Assembly: GCF_000170855.1 (NCBI RefSeq)
Contig: NZ_ABCQ01000020.1
Span: forward strand, 1-64,000
Direction: 5' to 3'
Origin: Moritella sp. PE36
GTDB taxonomy: Bacteria; Pseudomonadota; Gammaproteobacteria; Enterobacterales; Moritellaceae
DNA length: 64,000 nucleotides
Positions 9,691 to 19,870 of this stretch are shown one piece after another; the first letter of the stretch is position 1; every line of letters begins with the position of its first letter. Position numbers and translations under genes: made by a program. The notes beneath the pieces are model-generated. The model had not been told where the DNA came from. It did not search any database and saw only the letters and a program-made list of their open reading frames with translations.

Positions 9691-10710
9691 TTACGAATGG
9701 CAATGTTCTCCTCGATAAACGCCGGGAGTCACGCCTTTCCAACGTTTAAAAGCACGTGAAAAATTAGCCACATTAGAAAAACCTAACAGGTAGCTTATTT
9801 CCCCCAGCGATAAACGATTTTGATTTAAGTGTTGCTCAGCGGTTGTTTGGCGAATATTTTCTACTAAATCTTTATAACTTGTACCAGAATCATTCAGTTT
9901 ACGCTGTAAACTACGTTGACTAAAGTTCAACTTCTCCGCCACAAAATCAATATTGGGTACACCCGTCGCCATTAAAGATACCACTTCTGAACGAACTTGG
10001 CTGACCACATTATTACAATCAAGACTAGCAAGATAATCATCAGCCGCTTTATCACTAAGCGAAATAAGGTCAGGTGCAAAATTTGGTAGTCGTTTTAATA
10101 GCAGTTTACGATCCATCACTAACATAGATTTACTTGAGCTAAATTCAATCGTACAGCCCGTATGGGCTTCAAATTGTTCAACACAGCGAGCATCAGCGGT
10201 AGTATACATTTTGACTGGAGAAAAGCCCGGATTAGAAAGATCTCGGCATATTTTGATGATAGATAGCAACATAGTTAATTCGAGTTGCGAGCCAATACGA
10301 TTGATACTATCGGCAGACTCATTGAGGTTTAACCCAAGGTAACAGTACTGCTCATCTTCAGTTAAATTAATCCGACAGGTACTACTAAGCACCCGGTCAT
10401 AATGAACTAAACGGATAAATGCGTCTTGTAATGATGAGGATGCTTGCAGTGCATAGCCTAACGCATGAAATGTGGTCGCTACGATGCATTGACTCACTTT
10501 AATCGGTAAAAGTGGATCATCCGTCAGTGTGACGGATTGTTCGAAGAGTTTATTACACAGGCTAACAGGGACACGACTGCCTACGTTGGTTATTTCATCA
10601 ATGCAAACATCTGATTTTGATAGCAGTTCGAAAGGTTCTATGCCCTTCCACAATAGCGCCTTATATAAGGCAACTAACCAGCCTCCAATAACATCCCCTT
10701 GACCATCCAT
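9691..10710 (-). CDS. AraC-family transcriptional regulator
   Basis: 339 aa. The N-terminal part resembles the arabinose-binding-like domain of the OruR/ArgR-type AraC subfamily; the C-terminal 100 residues hold two helix-turn-helix motifs (FVAEKLNFSQRSLQRKL and LGEISYLLGFSNVANFSRAFKRW). It lies 113 bp upstream of the YCF48/RND pair in the same direction, so it is the likely regulator of that pair, or of fatty-acid-like substrate export. Start ATG at 10710 has GGAG (GCAAAGGAGC region) upstream on the minus strand. Confidence 0.9.
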   Translation of the reverse strand: MDGQGDVIGGWLVALYKALLWKGIEPFELLSKSDVCIDEITNVGSRVPVSLCNKLFEQSVTLTDDPLLPIKVSQCIVATTFHALGYALQASSSLQDAFIRLVHYDRVLSSTCRINLTEDEQYCYLGLNLNESADSINRIGSQLELTMLLSIIKICRDLSNPGFSPVKMYTTADARCVEQFEAHTGCTIEFSSSKSMLVMDRKLLLKRLPNFAPDLISLSDKAADDYLASLDCNNVVSQVRSEVVSLMATGVPNIDFVAEKLNFSQRSLQRKLNDSGTSYKDLVENIRQTTAEQHLNQNRLSLGEISYLLGFSNVANFSRAFKRWKGVTPGVYRGEHCHS

Positions 10711-10806
10711 TGTCTGCGCTCCTTTGCTTATATTCCTGTCAATTCATTAATAATGGCTTAAAAATAGGACATACATCTTGATTAAACCAGAAGGCATAGA
10801 ACAAAT

Positions 10807-10854
10807 ATTTCACATGAACAACATCTTAGCAACAAATTTAATGCAAAAGTAGGA
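10807..10854 (+). pseudogene. Decayed tyrosine-recombinase N-terminal fragment (copy D)
   Basis: Read on the plus strand this gives HEQHLSNKFNAKVGASH, matching the LYEQHLINL...GKRPAS segment at 56448. It shares the 15-mer CAACATCTTAGCAAC with the copy at 43966. It sits about 95 bp upstream of the AraC gene, antisense to it. Short and degenerate, so the identification rests on the other copies. Confidence 0.4.
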
Positions 10855-10945
10855 GCTTCGCATCATAATAATTCAAACGTTTAATTGAATTGCCATAAAG
10901 TATTAAATACTGATTAGATTTAATCCCGTTATTTACATTAAATAA

Positions 10946-12322
10946 CTAAAGGATCTCGCTAAATACATCCGCCGCTTCAATATCAAGAATACCAGAACGG
11001 TTCACTGTTATCTTATGACGTTGATAAACAACTTTAGCGCTGTCATCGTGCAAACCAACAACGACATTAACTTGATAACGTCTTTCAATCTGTTCTTTGC
11101 TTATTTTACCGTCGTTTTCTGCATATACAGCGCCTGTACCGCGTTCTAGAAAACGGATCAAAGGTCTAACACTAAAATAAATCTGTTCTTGAATGCGATC
11201 ATAACCCGCTTGGAAACCTTTATTACTTACCTTCGTATCTAATCGATAGTGTAACAAAATTGATTCTTGCTTATTCTGCGGTCGACGACGATACAAAACG
11301 TCACGCACAACCGCAGGTAAATTACTCTGCTTAATATAATCAAGCCATACACGTTGCTTTGAGATAACCTGCTTATTTGATGTATCAATTAGCAACCTTG
11401 ACCACTTTGGTCGACCTTTACGGATCCAACGCCATAACGTATTGTTGAATTCATCTTTAAAGATCTCCCTGAAGCCATAAATCACCGACAACACGGCAAT
11501 CAACGCATAGGTCAGTCCTTTTAACTCACCTTGAGCAAAAAGTATGAGCGTTAATACGATCACCATCACCAAGGACGTTGCTGCACCTTTAACGATTTTT
11601 TTCTGATGTTTACCCAACTGTTGAGTTTCTTCTTTAAAAATCACGCCATGCTCGATCAATCGACGTAACAAACGCATTTTATTAGCGATTCGATTTGGGT
11701 CTAATACGGTATTTGCAGAATTATAACCATGTTCTAAGCGATACTTAGCTTCACCTCGACAAAAGCCAATAACTTCCGCACGTTCATCAAGAAAATCATT
11801 GCTCTTTTTACGCTTGGATAATGCCTTATAACAACACTGCTCGCTGAACCATGAAAGGTAGTTGTCAACGTTGTTAAAGTAAGCTCTTAGTTTTTCATCG
11901 GCAGGTGCATTACGGCGAAATTTTTTGATAATTGATTTAGCGACTTCAATTAATTCGATCAAGGCTAAATAAAATAATTGCGGCTCAATTTGCTGCTGAA
12001 TATTTTGGATGTCTTTTTCAAATGCTTTAGCAAATTGATAAGCAAACAAATTCAAATTAACACGATACTCATCAGGAGAACGTTTCATTCGACTGGCAAA
12101 ACGGCTTTGCACTAATGGCAGGTGTAAACCCTCTGAATAATACGCCCGCTTACCTTGAATTCCACGGTAAAAATAATCTTCTTCCGTTAACGTTTGCGGA
12201 TTAATGCCCATCTCGTTAGGTAACAAAAAATACACGTCTACACGACGATAATCACCTTGTGGGATAAGGTGATTAAGTTTAAATGATAATTTATCTTCTT
12301 GTTTTAAAACAATCTTAGCCAC
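10946..12322 (-). CDS. Unknown conserved membrane protein
   Basis: 458 aa, family not recognised. Residues 1-240 are soluble and basic (many Lys/Arg, a CC pair at 163-164). Residues 246-284 form two closely spaced membrane helices, and a soluble C-terminal half rich in Arg follows (KGRPKWSRLLID, YRRRPQNKQES). The topology suggests both large domains face the cytoplasm. It stands alone: 120 bp upstream is bioD's end, and 235 bp downstream is the AraC gene. No enzyme motif seen. Confidence 0.75.
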   Translation of the reverse strand: MAKIVLKQEDKLSFKLNHLIPQGDYRRVDVYFLLPNEMGINPQTLTEEDYFYRGIQGKRAYYSEGLHLPLVQSRFASRMKRSPDEYRVNLNLFAYQFAKAFEKDIQNIQQQIEPQLFYLALIELIEVAKSIIKKFRRNAPADEKLRAYFNNVDNYLSWFSEQCCYKALSKRKKSNDFLDERAEVIGFCRGEAKYRLEHGYNSANTVLDPNRIANKMRLLRRLIEHGVIFKEETQQLGKHQKKIVKGAATSLVMVIVLTLILFAQGELKGLTYALIAVLSVIYGFREIFKDEFNNTLWRWIRKGRPKWSRLLIDTSNKQVISKQRVWLDYIKQSNLPAVVRDVLYRRRPQNKQESILLHYRLDTKVSNKGFQAGYDRIQEQIYFSVRPLIRFLERGTGAVYAENDGKISKEQIERRYQVNVVVGLHDDSAKVVYQRHKITVNRSGILDIEAADVFSEIL

Positions 12323-12442
12323 GCCTTGTCTGTCCTTTAATTATTACACGTACTCCCTGCATTACGTCATAAATACCCACTAGTAAATATAGCTTGGGTA
12401 TCTAAGTATTATGGGACATGTTATGACTAAGTATATTATCCC

Positions 12443-13153
12443 TTACAACGACAAATAAGAAGTTAAATCCAAATAGTTAGCTGAATTTTCATTTTTCTCA
12501 TCTATTGATGAAAAATAAGGCATTTCACCCATTAATGGGGCTGATAATGCCACCGTTAATGTATCGATCATTTCATCATAATTAGCAATATCCGCGGTGA
12601 GACTGTTGGCAATCCAACCAACAAAATTTGCGTTTGAATGCAGGATCGCTTGTGCTGATAATATCGCATGGTTCAAACAACCTAACTTAATCCCTACTAC
12701 AAGAATAACATCTAACTTATTTTCAGCTACCCAGGATGAAAAATAGTTCCGGTTATCAATAGGAAGGTGCCAGCCACCAGCGCCCTCGATCACCGTTACG
12801 TCAATGTCATCTGGCACTTGATTAACTGACGCATCCACTAACGCCAAATCAATAGACTCACCACGTTTAAGTGCGGCGATATGGGGGGCAATCGGTTCTT
12901 GATAAGCAATAGGGTTAACAATTTGATAAGCTAATTGATGCGATGCATGCTGTTGTAATAACAATGCATCTTCATTCCGTAATCCCGTCGATGTTAATTC
13001 ACACCCCGCAGAAATTGGCTTCAAACCAACCGTTTTTAGACCTAAATTATTCGCGTAGTCCAGCACGGCACAACTAATCACTGTTTTACCAACATCAGTA
13101 TCTGTACCGGTAATAAATATTTTCTTTGTCTTATTTGTCTTATTTGTCATCAA
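12443..13153 (-). CDS. bioD: Dethiobiotin synthetase
   Basis: ATP-dependent closure of the ureido ring of 7,8-diaminopelargonate to dethiobiotin. 236 aa; P-loop GTDTDVGKT (residues 16-24), the KPISAGC substrate loop near residue 41 and EGAGGWHLP near residue 121 are the family signatures. The first codons contain a short repeat (ACAAATAAG twice), giving TNKTNKTKK at the N-terminus. Last gene of bioBFCD, 53 bp after bioC. Confidence 0.96.
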   Translation of the reverse strand: MMTNKTNKTKKIFITGTDTDVGKTVISCAVLDYANNLGLKTVGLKPISAGCELTSTGLRNEDALLLQQHASHQLAYQIVNPIAYQEPIAPHIAALKRGESIDLALVDASVNQVPDDIDVTVIEGAGGWHLPIDNRNYFSSWVAENKLDVILVVGIKLGCLNHAILSAQAILHSNANFVGWIANSLTADIANYDEMIDTLTVALSAPLMGEMPYFSSIDEKNENSANYLDLTSYLSL

Positions 13154-13206
13154 TGACCTTTATACTATTTCTTAAGTTCAAATTTTATGTCTTAAATTCA
13201 GCGGTG

Positions 13207-13992
13207 TTAACGTTTACGCAGTAAGCAATAAGCGAGTTTATAGCTAAGTGGTAACAAGCCTTGATTGTCACGCAATGTTTCATAGTGAGCTTTAAATTCT
13301 CTTAGCTCACCTTGCGTCGTCGGTTTTGAATTTTTATCATGTACGTGATTAGCGCCAATACCTTTAAGGCTGTGCATGACTTCTTTTACACTGGAGTAAT
13401 ACATAGTTTGTATTTCCACGTGGAAGGTTTCAACACTTAGACCTGATTTTAATAACGCCGCTTTAATTTCGCCTTCCGACAGAAAACGATTTACATGGCG
13501 ATGTGCGTTAACCGTTGACCACGATAGTGTTAATTCATCAAGGCTACCCGCAACTAAGGTGCTAAATAGCATTAAGCCCCTTGGTTTTAAACAACGCGAT
13601 ACTTCAATTAACGGCACAGCTAAATCATCACACCACTGCAATGCCAGATTAGAGACACACAAATCAATACTATTCGACGGTAATGGTAACGCCTCTGCAT
13701 CACCATTCAACCAATAAGTCGGTGTCGTTAATTGATGATGTGCTTGAGCGTGAGCAAGCATGCCAAAGGACAAATCAACAGCAATTAACTGCTTACTACA
13801 CTTCGCTAATACGGGTAATAATGCGCCGCTGCCACAACCGAGATCGACCGTCGTGTTATAAGCACGATCATTAACACTATGGGGTAAATAGTGTAATAAA
13901 TTATCACTGGACAAGCGCTGTAATATAGCGTGTTGATCATAACTTGCCGCAGCTTTACTAAAACAACGTGCGACAGCATTTTTGTCAATCAT
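13207..13992 (-). CDS. bioC: Malonyl-ACP O-methyltransferase
   Basis: SAM-dependent methylation of malonyl-ACP, starting pimelate synthesis by disguising the substrate for the fatty acid cycle. 261 aa; class I methyltransferase motif VDLGCGSGALLP (residues 49-60), NGDAEALPLP and the SNLALQWCDD stretch typical of BioC. ATG overlaps the bioF stop (ATGA). No bioH is in the window, so the demethylating esterase must be elsewhere; the HSL-type esterase at 20 kb is not a BioH by motif. Confidence 0.95.
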   Translation of the reverse strand: MIDKNAVARCFSKAAASYDQHAILQRLSSDNLLHYLPHSVNDRAYNTTVDLGCGSGALLPVLAKCSKQLIAVDLSFGMLAHAQAHHQLTTPTYWLNGDAEALPLPSNSIDLCVSNLALQWCDDLAVPLIEVSRCLKPRGLMLFSTLVAGSLDELTLSWSTVNAHRHVNRFLSEGEIKAALLKSGLSVETFHVEIQTMYYSSVKEVMHSLKGIGANHVHDKNSKPTTQGELREFKAHYETLRDNQGLLPLSYKLAYCLLRKR

Positions 13993-15134
13993 GAAGCACC
14001 TCCACTATTTATATTTAACGCTTCCTGCAGCCGAGTCAGTAATAAATCAATATCTTCAATACTATGATTCGCAGATAACGTAATACGTAAACGTGATGTA
14101 CCTTGTGGCACCGTCGGCGGTCGAATGGCTTTTACTAACAAACCTTTACCCGCTAGATATTGACTGATCTTCATTGCCTTATTTGCATCACCAATAATAA
14201 GTGGTTGAATGGCTGTATCAGATGGCATTAAGGTAATGTTACGTAAAAAACATTGTTGCTTAAAATAACAAATAAGTTGATTTAAATGCACAACACGCCA
14301 TGTTTCTGTCATCATGATCGTTAACGCTTTATCTATACATAGCGCCATTGCAGCCGGCATTGCGGTCGAATAAATATAAGGTTTCGAAAAGTTAACTAAA
14401 TATTCGATAACATCTTTCGAAGCAGCAACAAATGCCCCTGATACCCCCACCGCTTTACCAAACGTCGCCATATATAAATCAACATCACTGGCTAGTAAAC
14501 CGTGCTGTTTAAGGCTATGTTGTCCTTGCGGTAAGACCCCAAAACCATGTGCATCATCGACCAACAACCAGCTGTCATGGGCCTTGCATTGCTGACTAAT
14601 AGCACGCAAGTCTGACATATCACCATCCATGCTAAACACACCTTCTGTAACAACCAGTGCGTTAGCATGCTTAGGGCGATAATGAGTTAGGATTTGAGCC
14701 AGGTGTCCACTGTCATTATGCTTAAAGCGTTTCATGGTTGCTGGTGAATAACTCCCCGCTTCAATTAATGAAGCATGGTTGAGCTTATCCTGGACCAGCA
14801 AATCATTTTTATTTAACAAGGCTTTGATTAGCGCTTGATTGGCACTGTAGCCAGAGTTAAATAATAAACTTGATTCATAACCCGTTATGTCAGCTAACTT
14901 TTCTTCTAGTGCAGCATGAGCATGGGTATAACCCGTCACTAACGCAGATCCACCGCTACCAACGCCATGTTCGCTTGCGCCACGCTGCCATGCCGCAATA
15001 ACATCGGGGTGTTTAGAAAGCCCTAAATAATCATTAGCGGAGAAATTAATCGCCTCATTACTTACCGCCCGCGTGCGTAACAGAGATTGTGTTTGCTGCT
15101 GGCGTAATGCTTGTGTAATGAATTCAAAAGCCAT
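13989..15134 (-). CDS. bioF: 8-amino-7-oxononanoate synthase
   Basis: PLP enzyme condensing pimeloyl-ACP (or CoA) with alanine. 381 aa, normal. SANDYLGLSKHPDV near residue 32, VDDAHGFGVL near 190 and the PLP-lysine motif ATFGKAVGVSGAF near 225 are all present. The start codon overlaps the bioB stop (TAATG), showing coupling within bioBFCD. Confidence 0.96.
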   Translation of the reverse strand: MAFEFITQALRQQQTQSLLRTRAVSNEAINFSANDYLGLSKHPDVIAAWQRGASEHGVGSGGSALVTGYTHAHAALEEKLADITGYESSLLFNSGYSANQALIKALLNKNDLLVQDKLNHASLIEAGSYSPATMKRFKHNDSGHLAQILTHYRPKHANALVVTEGVFSMDGDMSDLRAISQQCKAHDSWLLVDDAHGFGVLPQGQHSLKQHGLLASDVDLYMATFGKAVGVSGAFVAASKDVIEYLVNFSKPYIYSTAMPAAMALCIDKALTIMMTETWRVVHLNQLICYFKQQCFLRNITLMPSDTAIQPLIIGDANKAMKISQYLAGKGLLVKAIRPPTVPQGTSRLRITLSANHSIEDIDLLLTRLQEALNINSGGAS

Positions 15135-16216
15135 TAAAGTACCGCACTTTTCGCGCCAACATTATTTTTATTAACAGCTGTCGCGTCATAAAACAGTGAC
15201 GGTGACGCCTGCTCTGCTATTTCATCGAGTAGCTGCGCGGATTGTGCTTCATCACTGGCTTCACGGATACGTGCAGGATGCAATCCAAGTTTCTTAAATA
15301 AACGCTTATCACTGCCTTCATCCGGATTGTCCGTCGTTAACAATTTACAACCATAAAAGATTGAATTAGCACCAGCCATAAAGCAAAGTGCTTGCGTTTG
15401 TTCGCTCATCGTCTCACGGCCAGCAGATAAACGGACATACGATTTAGGCATTAATATACGTGCAGTAGCAATGGTACGTACAAACTCTATTTCGTCTAAA
15501 TCGGGTGTATCTTCAAGCGGTGTTCCTGCCACTTTAACTAACATGTTAATTGGCACACTTTCAGGGTGGTGCGCTAAGTTAGCCAGTGATTTGAGTAGAC
15601 CAATACGATCAAGTTGTTGCTCACCCATGCCAACGATACCGCCCGAGCATACTTTCATGCCAGCGTCACGAACATGATCTAAGGTATCTAAACGGTCTTG
15701 ATAAGTACGCGTGGTAATAATTTGTTCGTAGTATTCTTCTGACGTATCAAGATTATGGTTGTAGTAATCTAAACCCGCTGCAGAAAGTGATTGTGCTTGT
15801 TCGGGCGCTAACATGCCTAACGTCATGCAAGTTTCCAGTCCCATGGCTTTAACGCCTTTAACCATATCAATTAAATACGGCATATCACGCTTATGTGGAT
15901 TTTTCCAAGCCGCCCCCATACAAAAACGACTGGCGCCATTCTCTTTCGCTTCGACAGCGCGTTTAAGCACTGTTTCTACTTGCATCAAGCGTTCTTTCTC
16001 AATACCCGTTGTATAGCGTGCGCTCTGTGGGCAGTACTTACAATCCTCAGGACAAGCACCGGTCTTGATTGATAACAGCGTACTGATTTGCACACTGTTT
16101 GGATCAAAATTCTGACGATGCACCGTTTGAGCCTGAAACATCAAATCATTAAACGGTTGGTTAAATAGTGCTTCAATCTCATCAATTTGCCAGTCATGGC
16201 GAACGCTGTTAGTCAT
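15134..16216 (-). CDS. bioB: Biotin synthase
   Basis: Radical-SAM sulfur insertion converting dethiobiotin to biotin. 360 aa. The radical-SAM [4Fe-4S] ligands are C55, C59 and C62 in [13 protein letters not shown]; the [2Fe-2S] region (ETCMTLGML and the GGIVGMGE segment) and the late SAGRETM motif are intact. First gene of bioBFCD, reading away from bioA across the BirA operator. Confidence 0.97.
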   Translation of the reverse strand: MTNSVRHDWQIDEIEALFNQPFNDLMFQAQTVHRQNFDPNSVQISTLLSIKTGACPEDCKYCPQSARYTTGIEKERLMQVETVLKRAVEAKENGASRFCMGAAWKNPHKRDMPYLIDMVKGVKAMGLETCMTLGMLAPEQAQSLSAAGLDYYNHNLDTSEEYYEQIITTRTYQDRLDTLDHVRDAGMKVCSGGIVGMGEQQLDRIGLLKSLANLAHHPESVPINMLVKVAGTPLEDTPDLDEIEFVRTIATARILMPKSYVRLSAGRETMSEQTQALCFMAGANSIFYGCKLLTTDNPDEGSDKRLFKKLGLHPARIREASDEAQSAQLLDEIAEQASPSLFYDATAVNKNNVGAKSAVL

Positions 16217-16254
16217 CTAAAATCCTTTATTTGAATTTGTGCTTAAACTCGATT

Positions 16255-16282
16255 AGTCTATCCAGCATAGCCGCAAGGTCAA
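16255..16282 (-). promoter_or_regulatory. Predicted bioB promoter
   Basis: On the minus strand, TTGACC (16277-16282) and TAGACT (16255-16260) are 16 bp apart and fit a sigma70 promoter 39 bp before the bioB start. The -35 box lies inside the left half of the BirA operator, which explains how one site could control bioBFCD. Confidence 0.55.
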
Positions 16283-16308
16283 CCAAATGCTAAAACCAAG
16301 GTTTACAA
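16276..16308. promoter_or_regulatory. BirA biotin operator
   Basis: The right half GGTTTACAA (16300-16308) matches the BirA consensus half-site exactly. The left half AGGTCAACC (16276-16284) matches the inverted half TTGTAAACC at 6 of 9 positions. The spacer is 15 bp, as in the gammaproteobacterial operator. The site covers the bioB -35 box and the bioA ribosome binding site, so biotinyl-AMP-bound BirA would repress both directions. Confidence 0.8.
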
Positions 16309-17606
16309 TGACTCAAAAAACACACAGCGAATCAATGAAGTTCGACCAGCAACACATCTGGCACCCTTACACATCGATGACAAAACCATTACCTTGCTAT
16401 CACGTTGATAGTGCTGAAGGTGTTTATCTAACGTTGAATGACGGTACGCGATTAATCGACGGCATGTCTTCTTGGTGGGCATCTATTCACGGCTACAACG
16501 TCCCTGCGCTCAATCAAGCAATGCAGCGACAAGCAAGTAAAATGTCCCATGTCATGTTTGGTGGTATCACCCATCAGCCAGCTATCAATCTGTGCCAAAA
16601 ATTAGTTGATATAACACCCGACGGTCTAGAGTGTGTGTTCCTCGCAGATTCAGGCTCAGTCAGTGTCGAAGTGGCAATGAAAATGGCGATTCAATATTGG
16701 CATCATCAACAACCGACCAAGAAGAAGTTTGTCACCATACGCAATGGTTATCACGGTGATACTTTTGGGGCAATGTCGGTATGCGATCCAGATAATGGCA
16801 TGCACGAATTATTCACGGGTTTCTTAGCGCCACAATTTTTTATTGATGCACCGAGCATCAAATTTAACCAGCAATGGCAGCAAAGTGCCATGCAAGACTT
16901 AGAGCAAACCTTAGTAGACAATCATCAGCAAATAGCAGCATTTATATTAGAACCGATTGTGCAGGGTGCAGGCGGGATGAAGTTTTATCACCCGGAGTTT
17001 TTACGCCAAGCAAAATTACTGTGCGAACGTTTTGAGGTGTTATTGATTGCAGATGAGATAGCGACGGGTTTTGGTCGAACCGGAAAACTATTTGCTTGTG
17101 AGCATGCAGGCATCACACCTGACATTATGTGTTTGGGTAAAGGCATCACCGGCGGTTACATGACACTGGCAGCAACATTAACCACCCGACACGTGGCAGA
17201 GACTATTAGTAACGGGCCAAGCGGTGTATTAATGCACGGTCCTACCTTTATGGGTAATCCCCTTGCCTGCGCGGTCGCCAATGCCAGTATTGATTTATTA
17301 ATGACAAGTGACTGGCAACAACAAGTCGCGCGCATTGAAAAGCAACTGCAACAGGCAATACTGCCTTTAGTTGAACATGACAATGTCAGCGATGCGCGTG
17401 TGCTTGGCAGTATTGGCGTTATCGAAACCAAACGATCTATCGATCTGGCAAAAGCCCAAGTGCTGTTTGTTGAATTGGGTGTATGGATCAGGCCTTTTGG
17501 TAAGCTGCTGTATATCATGCCTCCTTATATTATTTCAGAGACCGAATTGGACACATTATGCAATGTGATCAAACAAGTACTTGATGCCGACATTTGGGCT
17601 AAATAA
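16308..17606 (+). CDS. bioA: Adenosylmethionine-8-amino-7-oxononanoate aminotransferase
   Basis: PLP transaminase using SAM as amino donor to make 7,8-diaminopelargonate. FDQQHIWHPYTSM, DGMSSWWASIHGYN, LADSGSVSVEVAMKMA and the PLP-lysine region MCLGKGITGGYM match BioA. The frame is open from 16287, but that ATG lies inside the BirA operator. The ATG at 16308 has AAGG 6 nt upstream and matches the E. coli N-terminal length, so I chose it (432 aa). Divergent from bioBFCD. Confidence 0.96.
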   Translation: MTQKTHSESMKFDQQHIWHPYTSMTKPLPCYHVDSAEGVYLTLNDGTRLIDGMSSWWASIHGYNVPALNQAMQRQASKMSHVMFGGITHQPAINLCQKLVDITPDGLECVFLADSGSVSVEVAMKMAIQYWHHQQPTKKKFVTIRNGYHGDTFGAMSVCDPDNGMHELFTGFLAPQFFIDAPSIKFNQQWQQSAMQDLEQTLVDNHQQIAAFILEPIVQGAGGMKFYHPEFLRQAKLLCERFEVLLIADEIATGFGRTGKLFACEHAGITPDIMCLGKGITGGYMTLAATLTTRHVAETISNGPSGVLMHGPTFMGNPLACAVANASIDLLMTSDWQQQVARIEKQLQQAILPLVEHDNVSDARVLGSIGVIETKRSIDLAKAQVLFVELGVWIRPFGKLLYIMPPYIISETELDTLCNVIKQVLDADIWAK

Positions 17607-17722
17607 CTTATTACCAAAAAATCAATTTAGCTTTATCTTGGTTTGACTTGCAATATCATCAAAATAGTCTTTGCTAAACTATGGGTACCACGTCTACATT
17701 TGTGACATGTGTACTTAATAAC

Positions 17723-17764
17723 AATTAATGTAACAAGCTTAATGGCGAGTTTGTTACATTAATT
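17723..17764. promoter_or_regulatory. Perfect 14-bp inverted repeat in the leader of a small membrane protein gene
   Basis: AATTAATGTAACAA (17723-17736) and its exact complement (17751-17764) flank a 14-nt loop, ending 12 bp before the GGAG ribosome site of the next gene. No T-run follows, so it is not an ordinary terminator; an operator or a 5' mRNA hairpin is more likely. Confidence 0.55.
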
Positions 17765-17786
17765 ACTTTAGTTTATGGAGTCATCT

Positions 17787-18149
17787 ATGCTCAATAATTT
17801 ATTAATTTTCGGTTTAACAGTCATTAGCTTGTCGGCGATCTCATATATTATCTATATTAAAATAATTGCACCGCTTGCAAGTATCACGGGTTATATTCGG
17901 GAAGCCACATTTGAGCATAGCATCATCAATAAACTTGAACATGCAACAGACACGCATGGCTTATCCGAGCGCTATAATTTAATGCTCGATAACAATATAA
18001 GTGAATCGAACTATTTCGATAAATTAGAACAAAGCTTAAAACAGCGTAACGCAAGTCAAACAAATAGCCCCCTAATCAAACCGAGCCGTAGCATGCTAAA
18101 TCAACTAAGTTTGCTGCAACAAAAGAAAAAGCAAATCAATTACCATTAG
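17787..18149 (+). CDS. Small membrane-anchored hypothetical protein
   Basis: 120 aa, family not recognised. One N-terminal membrane helix (about residues 4-26, LLIFGLTVISLSAISYIIYIKII), then a soluble tail with a likely coiled-coil or flexible part rich in Gln/Lys/Ser and ending LLQQKKKQINYH. The start at 17787 is chosen over the ATG at 17775 because GGAG lies 6 nt before it. A TTGACT element near 17643 could be its -35 region. Monocistronic between bioA and asnS. Confidence 0.65.
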   Translation: MLNNLLIFGLTVISLSAISYIIYIKIIAPLASITGYIREATFEHSIINKLEHATDTHGLSERYNLMLDNNISESNYFDKLEQSLKQRNASQTNSPLIKPSRSMLNQLSLLQQKKKQINYH

Positions 18150-18318
18150 AATCCTTAATTATTTGCGAATATTGGTGTTAATTTACTAAATAATAAGCAA
18201 ACAAAATGATTTTTCATTGTTTTTACTTGTATCCTGCAACTGCAAAGGTAATATAACCTTACTTAAATAATCATCATTCGCTCAGCAAGAGCTTTTTATG
18301 CTGGAGAGCAATAATCCT

Positions 18319-19719
18319 ATGACGCATACGTCAGTTAAAGATATTTTTGCCGGTAAATTCCCGGTAGGCAGCACAGTTACAACGAAAGGCTGGATCCGCA
18401 CACGCCGTGATTCTAAAGCTGGTATCTCTTTTCTAGCTGTTTACGATGGTTCGTGTTTCGATCCTATCCAAGCAGTTGTGAGCAAAGATTTACCGAACTA
18501 CTCAGACGACGTATTAAGTCTTACTGCAGGTTGTTCAGTTGAAATCACAGGTACAGTAGTTGAATCACCTGGTAAAGGTCAAGCATTCGAAATCCAAGCA
18601 ACAGAAGTTATTGTGCTTGGTTTAGTAGAAGACCCTGATACTTACCCTATGTCAGCAAAACGCCACAGCATCGAATACCTTCGTGAACACGCTCACCTTC
18701 GTGGCCGTACTAACGTAATGGGTGCGGTTATGCGTGTTCGTAACTGTTTATCACAAGCTATTCACCGCTTTTACCATGAAAATGGTTATAACTGGTTAAG
18801 CACGCCAATTATCACAGCAAGTGACTGTGAAGGTGCGGGCGAAATGTTCCGTGTAAGCACACTGGATATGAATAACCTGCCTTTAACTGATAAAGGCGAA
18901 GTTGATTACAACCAAGATTTCTTCGGTAAAGAAGCATTCTTAACTGTATCGGGTCAATTAAATGCTGAAACTTATGCTTGTGCAATAGGTAAAGTATATA
19001 CGTTCGGCCCAACTTTCCGTGCAGAAAATTCAAACACAACACGTCACCTTGCAGAATTCTGGATGGTTGAACCTGAAATTGCATTTGCTGATTTAGACGA
19101 TGCTGCAAAATTAGCTGAAGATATGCTTAAGTATTGCTTTAAAGCTGTACTAGAAGAGCGTATGGATGATATGCAATTCTTTGCACAACGTATCGATAAA
19201 GACGCTATTACTCGCTTAGAAAGCTTTGTAGATTCTGACTTTGCTCAAATTGATTATACTGACGCAATTAAGATCTTAGAAGAATGTGGTAAAGAATTCG
19301 AATTCCCAGTTTCTTGGGGTATCGATATGTCTTCTGAGCACGAACGTTACCTTGCTGAAGTACACTTCAAAGCACCTGTTGTTGTTAAAAACTACCCGAA
19401 AGATATCAAATCTTTCTACATGCGTATGAATGATGACGGTAAAACAGTTGCAGCAATGGACGTACTTGCACCAGGCATCGGTGAAATCATCGGTGGTAGC
19501 CAACGTGAAGAGCGTTTAGATATGCTTGATAAACGTATGGAAGAAATGGGCCTAAACAAAGAAGATTACTGGTGGTACCGTGATCTACGCCGTTTTGGGA
19601 CAGTGCCACATTCTGGTTTCGGTCTAGGTTTCGAACGTTTAGTGTCTTATGTAACTGGTATGCAAAATATCCGTGACGTAATTCCTTACCCACGTGCGCC
19701 ACGTACAGCGGAATTCTAA
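18319..19719 (+). CDS. asnS: Asparaginyl-tRNA synthetase
   Basis: Class IIb aminoacyl-tRNA synthetase charging tRNA-Asn. OB-fold anticodon-binding domain at the N-terminus ([22 protein letters not shown]), catalytic core with motif 2 FRAENSNT and motif 3 [10 protein letters not shown] near the C-terminus. Start at 18319 gives 466 aa, the same length as E. coli AsnS, with matching N-terminal alignment; the frame is open to ATG 18298. Codon use is visibly biased toward highly expressed codons. A strong terminator follows. Confidence 0.97.
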   Translation: MTHTSVKDIFAGKFPVGSTVTTKGWIRTRRDSKAGISFLAVYDGSCFDPIQAVVSKDLPNYSDDVLSLTAGCSVEITGTVVESPGKGQAFEIQATEVIVLGLVEDPDTYPMSAKRHSIEYLREHAHLRGRTNVMGAVMRVRNCLSQAIHRFYHENGYNWLSTPIITASDCEGAGEMFRVSTLDMNNLPLTDKGEVDYNQDFFGKEAFLTVSGQLNAETYACAIGKVYTFGPTFRAENSNTTRHLAEFWMVEPEIAFADLDDAAKLAEDMLKYCFKAVLEERMDDMQFFAQRIDKDAITRLESFVDSDFAQIDYTDAIKILEECGKEFEFPVSWGIDMSSEHERYLAEVHFKAPVVVKNYPKDIKSFYMRMNDDGKTVAAMDVLAPGIGEIIGGSQREERLDMLDKRMEEMGLNKEDYWWYRDLRRFGTVPHSGFGLGFERLVSYVTGMQNIRDVIPYPRAPRTAEF

Positions 19720-19770
19720 TTTAAGTGTATTGTTAGTTTTTAAAATAGAAAGCTAACCACTTAAAACAAA

Positions 19771-19813
19771 AAGGCTGGTGAGATAATTTTTTATCTTACC
19801 AGCCTTTTTTTTG
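19771..19813 (+). terminator. asnS terminator
   Basis: A 16-bp stem (AAGGCTGGTGAGATAA with TTATCTTACCAGCCTT, one G-T wobble) followed by eight T residues, 50 bp after the asnS stop. Confidence 0.92.
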
Positions 19814-19870
19814 ACTGTTATTTATGGTCAGGCAATAAATAAGTCATCTATTAGTTAACCGTCATGGCGA

